Below, piece by piece: positions 1 through 6,648 of a DNA stretch of 58,036 nucleotides. Position 1 is the first letter of the stretch, and every line of letters begins with the position of its first letter. Under the pieces are notes generated by a model. The model did no database searches. It saw only the letters and a program-made list of their open reading frames with translations, and was not told the DNA's origin. The position numbers and the translations under genes were made by a program. The stretch comes from Clostridiales bacterium (GTDB lineage Bacteria; Bacillota; Clostridia; TANB77; CAG-508), in contig DPDV01000015.1 of NCBI GenBank assembly GCA_003534295.1, positions 1-58,036 on the forward strand, read 5' to 3'.

Positions 1-467
1 TTATTAAAGAAAAGAATAGTGACAGTTCCATTAATATTTGGAAATTTTCCCACCTTTTATATTTGCTTTAGCAGCATTAAAAAACATATTTGTTTCACAT
101 ATAAATTAAATTATATAATATTACATGCAAAAAAATATAAAGTGTGATTTAAAGTATATTATAATAAAAAATAGAGGAGTTAAATAAAATGATTGTTGAA
201 TATGACCCAAATACCGATGGCAGTGTTAGGATATTTGACACCAAAAGAAAAAAGAGCAGAATTAGAAGTATGTGCAGCATATGAATAAAATTTAAAACTT
301 ACAAAAATGTATAAAATTTATTTTATATATTTTTGTAAGTACTGGTGCGATAGCACCAATAATAAATTCAATGGTACTACATTTTTTTATAAAAGTTTGT
401 TTAACATCATTGACACAAATACAATAACTATCTAATTTATTAGCTTGTCTAATCATAAGCACCCCAA
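1..467. other. Gene-poor left edge with small ORF remnants and two hairpins
   Basis: No convincing gene is present. A 28-codon plus-strand ORF at 202-288 (LGYLTPKEKRAELE near its middle) resembles the tail of a mobile-element protein but is too short to assign. A minus-strand ORF starting at 456 (MIRQANKLDSY) may be the N-terminus of a decayed GNAT gene. A long A/T inverted repeat at about 297-339 and a GGTGC-GATA-GCACC hairpin at 343-357 follow; the first could act as a terminator for the minus-strand operon ending at 468. Confidence 0.5.
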
Positions 468-944
468 CTATAGATATTTTTCCATTATATACATTTGGTC
501 TTCGTTTAATTCCTTTTGGCCATTAGAATATTCGTATCCTAATTTATGATAAAATTCACATCCAGCAATAGATGCAGGGATTACTAATTTTTTAGCAGGA
601 ATTGTTAAAGCGAATTTTTCTATTTCGTTAATTAACATTCTACCTATGCCTTGTTTATGGTGAGCCATGTCAACAAATACAGTTAATATCCAATACTCTC
701 CATCATCATTATACCAAGACTTATCAAGACCCGCAGTACCTATAACTTTATCATATTCTAATGCTACAAATACTTTTGTCCTTTTGGAAAAATTCTTTTT
801 AATTTCTTCAGGAGTAAATTCTTTAACAGATTTTCTCACAAATTCTAAGCCATAATCTTTAGAATTTACTTCCAATAAATTTTGTATAATAATCTTTGAC
901 ATTGCGTCAGCATATTTATTATCATATTCTTTTATTTCTATCAT
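468..944 (-). CDS. GNAT family N-acetyltransferase
   Basis: A 158-residue single-domain GNAT, the usual length for the family. The acetyl-CoA pyrophosphate loop is visible around residues 97-104 (HKQGIGRML), and the C-terminal FYHKLGYEY element is the typical beta6/beta7 region. GNATs transfer acetyl from acetyl-CoA to a small-molecule or protein amine; the substrate cannot be read from sequence. The ATG at 944 follows AAAAGGAGG at good spacing. It is the last gene of a tightly packed minus-strand run starting near 5.1 kb, so it is probably cotranscribed with the Nudix and GNAT genes upstream of it. Confidence 0.85.
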   Translation of the reverse strand: MIEIKEYDNKYADAMSKIIIQNLLEVNSKDYGLEFVRKSVKEFTPEEIKKNFSKRTKVFVALEYDKVIGTAGLDKSWYNDDGEYWILTVFVDMAHHKQGIGRMLINEIEKFALTIPAKKLVIPASIAGCEFYHKLGYEYSNGQKELNEDQMYIMEKYL

Positions 945-959
945 ATATTTTGCCTCCTT

Positions 960-1370
960 TTAGTATAAAATCATTCCAGAGCCTAATTCTTCATTAGGTC
1001 TTGTAATAAATCCAAATTTTTCATAAAAAGATTCTTTGCCTTTTGATGCACCTAAATAAGTTCTAATATTAGGATTAATCTTTTTATATTCATTTATTTT
1101 CTTTAGTAAGTTTTTCATTATACCAGTACCAATATGTTTATTTTGATATTCAGGAATTACCATTACATCCTGAATATATAAGAATATAGTTTTATCTCCT
1201 ATAATTCTTCCATAGCCGATTAATTTGTCATCATCATAAACACATAGTGAATATAAGGTGTTTTTTAAGGCTTCTTCAATTATTAAATTTTTTCTAGTTC
1301 CCCAACCTACAGAGTCTGTTAAATAATTAAATTCTTTTGCAAAAGGAACGTGTTCTATGGATCTAATCAT
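960..1370 (-). CDS. GNAT family N-acetyltransferase
   Basis: A 136-residue GNAT. The acetyl-CoA loop is YQNKHIGTGIMKNLL and the C-terminal signature is FYEKFGFITRP. The N-terminus (EHVPFAKEFNYLTDSVGW) matches the small clostridial GNAT subfamily in which the VGW motif precedes the first helix. The neighbouring broken GNAT at 3481-3894 has the same architecture, so the two are probably paralogues. It lies 3 bases after the pyrophosphatase-VOC gene, with an AAGGAAG ribosome site inside that gene's 3' end, implying translational coupling. Substrate unknown. Confidence 0.83.
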   Translation of the reverse strand: MIRSIEHVPFAKEFNYLTDSVGWGTRKNLIIEEALKNTLYSLCVYDDDKLIGYGRIIGDKTIFLYIQDVMVIPEYQNKHIGTGIMKNLLKKINEYKKINPNIRTYLGASKGKESFYEKFGFITRPNEELGSGMILY

Positions 1371-1373
1371 ATT

Positions 1374-2132
1374 TTATACTTCCTTTTCTCCTAAATCTTC
1401 AGAAAATCTTAATAAATATCCATCAGGATCTTGTATTAAAAATTCTTTATTTCCTAACATTTTATCATCCTGTCTATACCAATTTTCTTGAATATCAAAA
1501 GTTATTTTATAATTTGAATTTTTAAAACTATTATATATTTCATCTAGATTTTCTACTTCTAATTGAAAGTTGATACCATTTCCAAAAGGATAGGAAAGGG
1601 GAGAAACATCCCATTTATCATTATTAGCAATTTCTTGTAACATAAATTGAATTTCGTCCAAACTTATAAATGCAAATTTATTCTCAGGTCTATCATATTC
1701 CACTTTAAATCCAGCAGTTTTATAAAAATTTAAGCTATTTTTTAAATTAGTAACAGATAATTCAGGAATATTTTTACTAAATTCTAAATATTTTGAACTT
1801 CTTAATATTTCACTTTCGAAATATTGCTCTTGAAAATCTGTTAGAACTCGTATTTCATTATTTGAAAAAGATTTATTTTCAGGCACAATAATTAATTTAT
1901 CATCATTATCGTTTAGTCTATGTATTATTGCAATGCATTTACCTTTAAAGGTCTCTATTGGCTCATATATTCCAAGTATGTAACAATCCAATTCTTCTCC
2001 ATCACCACTTATTGTATTTGGGACATATCCATAATTTACAGGATAAATAAAATCATGTTTGGGATGTTTACTACCTAGAGGTCTGTCAATTGTTACTTTC
2101 AAAGTTTTATTTAAAAAATCAATGTTATTCAT
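1374..2132 (-). CDS. Inorganic-pyrophosphatase-like domain fused to a VOC (glyoxalase/bleomycin-resistance) domain
   Basis: The 252-residue product has two parts. Residues 1-110 carry DRPLGSKHPKHDFIYPVNYG and GDGEELDCYILG, as in the short clostridial inorganic-pyrophosphatase-like proteins that end near a FQEQYFESEILR segment. Residues about 125-250 form a VOC unit: NSLNFYKTAGFKVEYDRPE, an FMLQE strand, and FLIQDPDGYLLRFSED at the end. I read one uninterrupted frame with no stop between the parts, so this is a real fusion or the result of a deletion that joined two cassette genes. The pyrophosphatase half keeps the acidic DGEELD stretch. Biochemical role unknown; a detoxification or house-cleaning enzyme is an inference. 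Confidence 0.75.
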   Translation of the reverse strand: MNNIDFLNKTLKVTIDRPLGSKHPKHDFIYPVNYGYVPNTISGDGEELDCYILGIYEPIETFKGKCIAIIHRLNDNDDKLIIVPENKSFSNNEIRVLTDFQEQYFESEILRSSKYLEFSKNIPELSVTNLKNSLNFYKTAGFKVEYDRPENKFAFISLDEIQFMLQEIANNDKWDVSPLSYPFGNGINFQLEVENLDEIYNSFKNSNYKITFDIQENWYRQDDKMLGNKEFLIQDPDGYLLRFSEDLGEKEV

Positions 2133-2176
2133 ATTTACATTTTACCTTCTTTCAAGTTCTTTAATTATATCTAATT

Positions 2177-2602
2177 TTAATACTTTCCAAGTCCTGCTCC
2201 ATTTTTTAAGAATACTTTAATTTGTGTTATTATGTGAGGAATATTATAATTTCCACCAAATTTATTATTGTTTAACAATTCTTGATTAAGTTCTACCCAT
2301 TCTAATTTGTTTTTTTCTTCAACTAAATTTACATCATGTTTTAGAATTCCATAATAAACTTGTAAATTATTCTCGTATTTAAAATAATTTAAATCCATAA
2401 AATGGTCTAATTCAATATCGTTTTTACTTATTCCTGTTTCTTCAAATAGTTCTCTATAGGCTGCTTCATCATTGGTTTCATTTTCTTCAACTTTACCACC
2501 AACAAAATTATATTTTCCCTTATATGGATTTTTAGATCTAATACAGAAAAGTCCTTTATTTAAATCTTTATTGAATACAACTATTAAATTTAATTTTCTC
2601 AT
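2177..2602 (-). CDS. Nudix hydrolase (MutT/8-oxo-dGTPase-like)
   Basis: A 141-residue single Nudix domain. The Nudix box is GKVEENETNDEAAYRELFEE followed by TGI, matching GX5EX7REUXEEXGU. The protein begins with a beta strand carrying VVFNKDLNKGLFC and ends with an FGGNYNIPHIITQIKVF segment typical of the 8-oxo-dGTP diphosphatase-like group found in phages and clostridia. It would hydrolyse a nucleoside diphosphate linked to another moiety, but specificity cannot be read from sequence. It is the downstream neighbour of the broken ASCH gene. Confidence 0.85.
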   Translation of the reverse strand: MRKLNLIVVFNKDLNKGLFCIRSKNPYKGKYNFVGGKVEENETNDEAAYRELFEETGISKNDIELDHFMDLNYFKYENNLQVYYGILKHDVNLVEEKNKLEWVELNQELLNNNKFGGNYNIPHIITQIKVFLKNGAGLGKY

Positions 2603-2618
2603 ATTCTGCTCCTTAAAT

Positions 2619-2935
2619 TTACTTTACTAATGAAATTTTTATTCCAACAATACCATATTGTTTTTCTTCATCATGACTATAATATTGATACATTGCTGAT
2701 GTTTTTCTTTTTATTTCTTCATCATCATCAAATAATTTTTTAAATAAATTTTCAAATGTATTATCCCTATATAAATCTAATACATCTACAAGGATAGTTT
2801 CTTGTAAATCAGGTAATTTAGAAAATTCTATTTGATCACCAATGTTTATCTTGCTTCTTTTTCATCATATAATCTAAATTCCACAGTTTTTGTTCCACTT
2901 TTAATTCTTTCAAATGGGCTTTCTTGTAATTTCAT
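2619..2935 (-). pseudogene. ASCH-domain protein, broken by a 1-base deletion in an A-run
   Basis: The start ATG (2935-2933) overlaps the TGA of the upstream Nudix gene as ATGA, so it was translationally coupled. The frame reads MKLQESPFERIKSGTKTVEF then stops after LYDEKEAR; adding one A to the GAAAAAG run restores KRSKINIGDQIEFSKL and an open frame to the stop at 2619, for a product of about 105 residues. The KLQESPFERIKSGTKTVEFR start is a typical small ASCH (RNA-binding-like) protein. Another, intact ASCH gene lies at 12462-12845. A homopolymer deletion could also be a sequencing error. Confidence 0.75.
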
Positions 2936-3462
2936 TTTGTGTAGCATGTTTTTTCACCTTCCTTCAACCAATTTAATAATATTTCAAATTCTTCATAGTG
3001 ATTTTTGAAAAATTTATCTCCATTCATTAAAGAATTAATCTCATCTATAGAGAGCCAACAAACAGATTCAACTTCTTCTTTTTGTAAGGACAAATTTTGA
3101 ATATTAGGTACATCCATTTTGATATAATAGTCATCCCAAAAAACTTTTTCTGAATCAGATCTGCCAGAATAATATAGTTTTAAATCTTTTGAATTGATAT
3201 CTAATCCAATTTCTTCTTTTACTTCACTTATAATTCCTTGAATACTATTTTCACCAGACTTTGGATGACCACCAGTAGTAGCATATTTGCCATTTTTTAT
3301 TTTGCTTCTTTTTTGAATTAAGAATTTTCCATCACTATTTTGTATAAATACTAAAACGACAACTATGTAGTTGTTATCTGGAATAGAATCACCCTTAAAG
3401 ATAGTTTTTCCTGTTAAAACTCTGTTAATATCATATAAATCTCTTTTTTCTATATTTTTCAT
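2932..3462 (-). CDS. Nudix hydrolase
   Basis: A 176-residue Nudix protein. The Nudix box is GHPKSGENSIQGIISEVKEE followed by IGL; the first glycine, E, and EVKEEIG core are present, with S in place of the usual R of REUXEE. The N-terminal KRDLYDINRVLTGKTIFKGD and ILIQKRSKIKNGKYATTGGH segments resemble the IPP-isomerase-like/ADP-ribose-type Nudix group. It is preceded by a GAAGGAAA ribosome site at 3463-3475 and coupled to the ASCH gene by an ATGA overlap. Its partner and substrate are unknown. Confidence 0.82.
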   Translation of the reverse strand: MKNIEKRDLYDINRVLTGKTIFKGDSIPDNNYIVVVLVFIQNSDGKFLIQKRSKIKNGKYATTGGHPKSGENSIQGIISEVKEEIGLDINSKDLKLYYSGRSDSEKVFWDDYYIKMDVPNIQNLSLQKEEVESVCWLSIDEINSLMNGDKFFKNHYEEFEILLNWLKEGEKTCYTK

Positions 3463-3480
3463 ATAATTTCCTTCCTTTAA

Positions 3481-3894
3481 TTATTTTTTTATCCATAAAT
3501 ACATTCCAGTTATTTTGTCAGGCTTGTATTTAAATCCAGCCTTTTCATAGAATGGTTCATTACCAGCAGTAGGGGTTAATTCTATTTGCATTTTTTCGCC
3601 ATCAGACACATTATCTTCAATTAATTTTTTTAATTCTGATGTGATTTTTAGCCCAATACCTTGGCATTGAAATTCAGGCTTTACACAGATATCTGTTAGT
3701 ATACAAACAATACTATAATCACCAACAACTCTACCTATGCCAGCTAGTTTTCCGTTGACAGTTGCTTTTACCATATACATTGTATTTTGTAATGCTTTTT
3801 CAATTTGCTCTCTTGTATATGACTTTCAACCAACAGATTCAACCATTTCCAAGAATTCATCTACGGTAATAGAATAATCTAATTTTACATCCAT
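3481..3894 (-). pseudogene. GNAT acetyltransferase with an in-frame TGA at codon 23
   Basis: The frame opens with ATG at 3894 behind GGAGGG and reads MDVKLDYSITVDEFLEMVES-VG, then TGA (3828-3826), then KSYTREQIEKALQNT and on through a normal GNAT (FQCQGIGLKITSEL, FYEKAGFKYKPD) to 3481. Family members usually have a tryptophan here (VGW), so TGG to TGA is a one-base change. The length corrected for the stop is 137 residues. Translation from the internal ATG at 3780 would lose the first strand and helix, so I call it a pseudogene. The rest of the frame is clean, so the lesion is recent, or a base error. Confidence 0.75.
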
Positions 3895-3904
3895 CTGTAC
3901 CCTC

Positions 3905-4411
3905 CTATAATATAAATCTATTATCATTTTCAATAATATCAATTGTTTCATTAACTGATAAATTTGTAGTATCTAATATGTTTTGAGCATTATAATTTTT
4001 ATTTTTAAAGCTATTTAATAAAACAATACAACGTTCTTTCATTTGACAATCTTCAGGTCTTTCCTTATCTCTTAAAAGTAATGTTTTTTCATCAACTACT
4101 AAGACAACAAATTTTATAGTATGGTTTTTTAATTTATTTTTTATCAATTCAACATTTTCAGGATTTACAATATAATTAAAAATAACATCATATCCATCTT
4201 CAAGATAAGTTTCTATAGAACTTAAACAAATTTTCCAGAATGTATCTAGATGATTTCCTTCTTTCCAAGCTTGAACATATCCACCAACTACTTGATGATA
4301 AATTTCATCACCTTCAATTAGTGCAGATTTGTTTTTTGATTCTGCTATTCTTCTTGAAATTGTACTTTTTCACACTCCTGCAGGACCAGTTATTATATAT
4401 AAGTTTGACAT
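3905..4411 (-). pseudogene. P-loop nucleotide kinase-like protein with TGA inside the Walker A motif
   Basis: The start ATG at 4411 follows GGAGGATT. The product begins MSNLYIITGPAGV, then TGA (4372-4370), then KSTISRRIAESKNKSALIEG. Relatives read GPAGVGKST, so the stop replaces the essential P-loop glycine by a GGA to TGA change. The remainder (EGDEIYHQVVGGYVQAWKEG, and RDKERPEDCQMKERC near the C-terminus) is typical of the small AAA_33/zeta-like kinases of clostridial accessory regions and is open to 3905, giving about 168 residues. An in-frame restart would lack the P-loop, so the gene is dead as read. Confidence 0.72.
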
Positions 4412-4412
4412 T

Positions 4413-5072
4413 TTAATCCTCCAAATACTTTTTTATAATTTTATAAATTTTATCGCTGTGAATAATATAACTTCCGTGTTTTTCGCCTTTTATTATTTCT
4501 AATGTACTATTTTTAATATTATTTGCAATTAACTTTGTGTGTTCTAATTTTATAACATCTTTTTCACCAGCTAATACATGAACTGGAATAGAAATTTTTT
4601 GTAAATCTTCTAAAGGAATATTAGGCTCATCAAGCATCATCTTAATAAATTTACTTCTAGTGAAAAAGTAAAATAATTTAGTTAATAACATATCAAAAGT
4701 TGTAAAAACATCAGGAGATATATTTGCACCACTAATAATTAAATTCGATAATAACTCAGGCTCTTTTATTGAAACTAGTAAGCCTATAATTCCTCCGTCA
4801 CTAAAACCATAAAATGTAGGTTTTGAAATTTTTAATTCTTTTATAAAAGCAATTGTATCTTCTGCCATTAAATCATAAGAAATTTCTTTTGGATTATCGC
4901 TTTTTCTATGACATCTGCTATCTAAAGCATAAACGGTATGAGTTTCCTCCAATTTTTCAATTAAATTGTCAAAAATTTCATGTGTTTCTTGATTGCCATG
5001 CAATAAAATTATAGGCGAACCCTGTCCATAAACTTCATAATTGATATTTATATTATTTACTTTTATTAGCAT
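4413..5072 (-). CDS. Alpha/beta hydrolase
   Basis: A 219-residue alpha/beta-hydrolase. Visible elements are the oxyanion HGN (residues 25-27), the nucleophile elbow GFSDGG with S as catalytic residue near position 94, the late acidic residue in AGEKDVIKLEHT and the histidine in KGEKHGSYI. It is slightly short because the cap is reduced. Cytosolic esterase/hydrolase of unknown substrate. It overlaps the kinase gene closely (stop at 4413, next ATG at 4411) and heads the minus-strand operon. A GGAGA site precedes the ATG at 5072. Confidence 0.85.
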   Translation of the reverse strand: MLIKVNNININYEVYGQGSPIILLHGNQETHEIFDNLIEKLEETHTVYALDSRCHRKSDNPKEISYDLMAEDTIAFIKELKISKPTFYGFSDGGIIGLLVSIKEPELLSNLIISGANISPDVFTTFDMLLTKLFYFFTRSKFIKMMLDEPNIPLEDLQKISIPVHVLAGEKDVIKLEHTKLIANNIKNSTLEIIKGEKHGSYIIHSDKIYKIIKKYLED

Positions 5073-5094
5073 AGAAGTCTCCTTTCATAGATAC

Positions 5095-5647
5095 TTAATC
5101 TTTAAATTCATCTATAGTTTTTAGTTTAGATTTTATTTTTTCATCTGATGTGTACTTTAACCATTTTTCAAAGGTTTTTGCATCCAAAGTGCCACTTTTA
5201 TATTCTTGTAAATATTTCAAAGCCAAAGGTTTCCAATTTTTATAATTTTCTTTATATTCTGGAATATCTGGATGCCTTTTTACTGCCATAGCTTTTTTTG
5301 CATATATTTGTCTATATTTGCCATATACAGGTTCTTCATTTTCTTTTCTTTTTTGAGATGTTTTAATTCCATATTCTTTACAGGTAATATCTTCTGAATA
5401 TTTACTATTACAATATAAAGTAATATTCTTATCAGAGAAAAAGTACTTTCCACAAACTTGGCATTTTTTTATATAATCGATATCATTTAATACTATATGA
5501 TAAAGAATAATCACAAATATAATCTTCAGATATTTCTTTTAAGTCTTTATTAATATTTTGAAAGATATAAAATCTTTGTGCATTACTTAATTTGTTTAAT
5601 TTTTTTTCTCTGTTATTATTAAAAACATAGTCAACGAAATTTCTAAA
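5095..5647 (-). pseudogene. DUF6076-type zinc-finger protein, 5'-truncated and frameshifted
   Basis: The C-terminal 130 residues carry CQVCGKYFF, a second cysteine pair, QKRKENEEPVYGKYRQIYAKK and FEKWLKY, the same pattern as the full-length gene at 25318-26625. The open frame starts only at 5514, but a shifted frame upstream encodes KLNKLSNAQRFYIFQNINKD, matching LEGMSNAQKLYVLDQ of the copy at 18846-19565. Loss of about two bases near 5490 explains the shift. The coding signal ends at 5647, exactly at the arm of the palindromic element, so the N-terminal half of the gene is gone. Confidence 0.72.
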
Positions 5648-5828
5648 TTATAATTGAATTTTGGACCACTAAGTTACATAACCTAACGATTAATTATATA
5701 GAAATTTCTTAACGTATCAATACTAAACTGTATTGATAAATCAAGTATTGACACTTATAAGAAATTTTTATTTATATCAGTTAAGAGGTTATTCGAATTA
5801 TTATGTCATCCAAAAATTTTAATTATAA
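5648..5828. mobile_element. MITE-like 181-bp imperfect palindrome
   Basis: The left end TTATAATTGAATTTTGGA (5648-5665) is repeated inverted at the right end (5809-5828). Inside it ATAACCT pairs with AGGTTAT and TAGAAATTTCTTA with TAAGAAATTT. The centre is a perfect hairpin, TATCAATAC-TAAACT-GTATTGATA (5715-5738). It encodes nothing, and its left arm coincides with the broken 5' end of a DUF6076 gene. This is the layout of a non-autonomous miniature inverted-repeat element. I do not see an unambiguous target-site duplication. Confidence 0.55.
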
Positions 5829-5841
5829 GTTGGACCATTTT

Positions 5842-5994
5842 TCACTTACAATTAACATTTGTTATTAAGTTTCCAGTTTTGTGATTTGGTGTTTCAATTA
5901 TGTATGTTAGTTCGTCTTCATTTTTTCTGTATATACTGATTGATATGTCTTTTTCTTTGTCTAGGAAAAATTGATTTAATAATACTTTTTTCAT
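5842..5994 (-). CDS. Small hypothetical ORF (50 residues)
   Basis: It reads MKKVLLNQFFLDKEKDISIS to TNVNCK and stops just outside the palindromic element. The composition is protein-like (alternating charged and aliphatic residues), but the upstream sequence has no clear ribosome site. It may be a decayed 5' fragment of a longer gene interrupted by the palindrome. I do not recognise it. Confidence 0.3.
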   Translation of the reverse strand: MKKVLLNQFFLDKEKDISISIYRKNEDELTYIIETPNHKTGNLITNVNCK

Positions 5995-6648
5995 TTAATT
6001 ACCATTCATTTCTGTGTTTGTTTATATATTTAAATTAGAAAGCTGTCTTGTGATTGAAGATGTATTAAGCTTTCCATATTTTGATTAAGTCTTTTCTTAT
6101 AAAAATTGGCAAGTATTCTATCTGTGTGAATATTGCCAATGTGGTTTGTATTAAAAACTAGTAATTATTATTGTACCATAATATGATATGCTTCTCAATA
6201 TTATGCATACAATTTTTGATACTTTTTATTTAATTATTAGTGTTTTTGGCAAAACTGTTAAATTTTTTATTGAATGTGTTTGTGTGTGAAGGCATATGAG
6301 GTTATATATATGAACGATTATATATATAATCAAAGGGACGTATGGAAAATATCTATAGGTTAATACAAAAGTAAAAAATGCAATGTCTTTTGCTGTAACG
6401 TTGTCGAGTTTCACGAAATTTGCGATTGCATAGTCACATGCATTCAAAAAGTCAATTGCACGAGAGCGTTCAGCCTCAGTACTAGCAGCATTTGCTTCAT
6501 CCAGATAGTTGTATCTCTGATGATCCTTGCGTTTCACATCATTAACTAAGTTCACCTGATATCTTACGATGTCAATTGAATATTGATAAAAATTGTGATA
6601 TAAGTATTTTATTATTTTTAGAGTATTTTCTGAAAGGGAATTTAGTGT
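5995..6648. other. Intergenic region with a decayed coding fragment and a hairpin
   Basis: Minus-strand codons at about 6380-6590 read LVNDVKRKDHQRYNYLDEAN and ERSRAIDFLNACDYAIANFV, a protein-like, less AT-rich stretch that runs on both sides into AT-rich low-complexity frame without a believable start. I take it as the scar of a foreign gene. A hairpin TTGGCAAGTATTC...GAATATTGCCAA lies at about 6107-6140. The last 50 bases supply the ribosome site GAAAGGGAA for the GH3 gene. Confidence 0.45.

Noticed and set aside
3826..4372. TGA read as an amino acid (alternative code)
   Set aside because: The two TGA codons stand for different residues (W and G), another gene is stopped by TAG, and all intact genes use TGG and normal stops.
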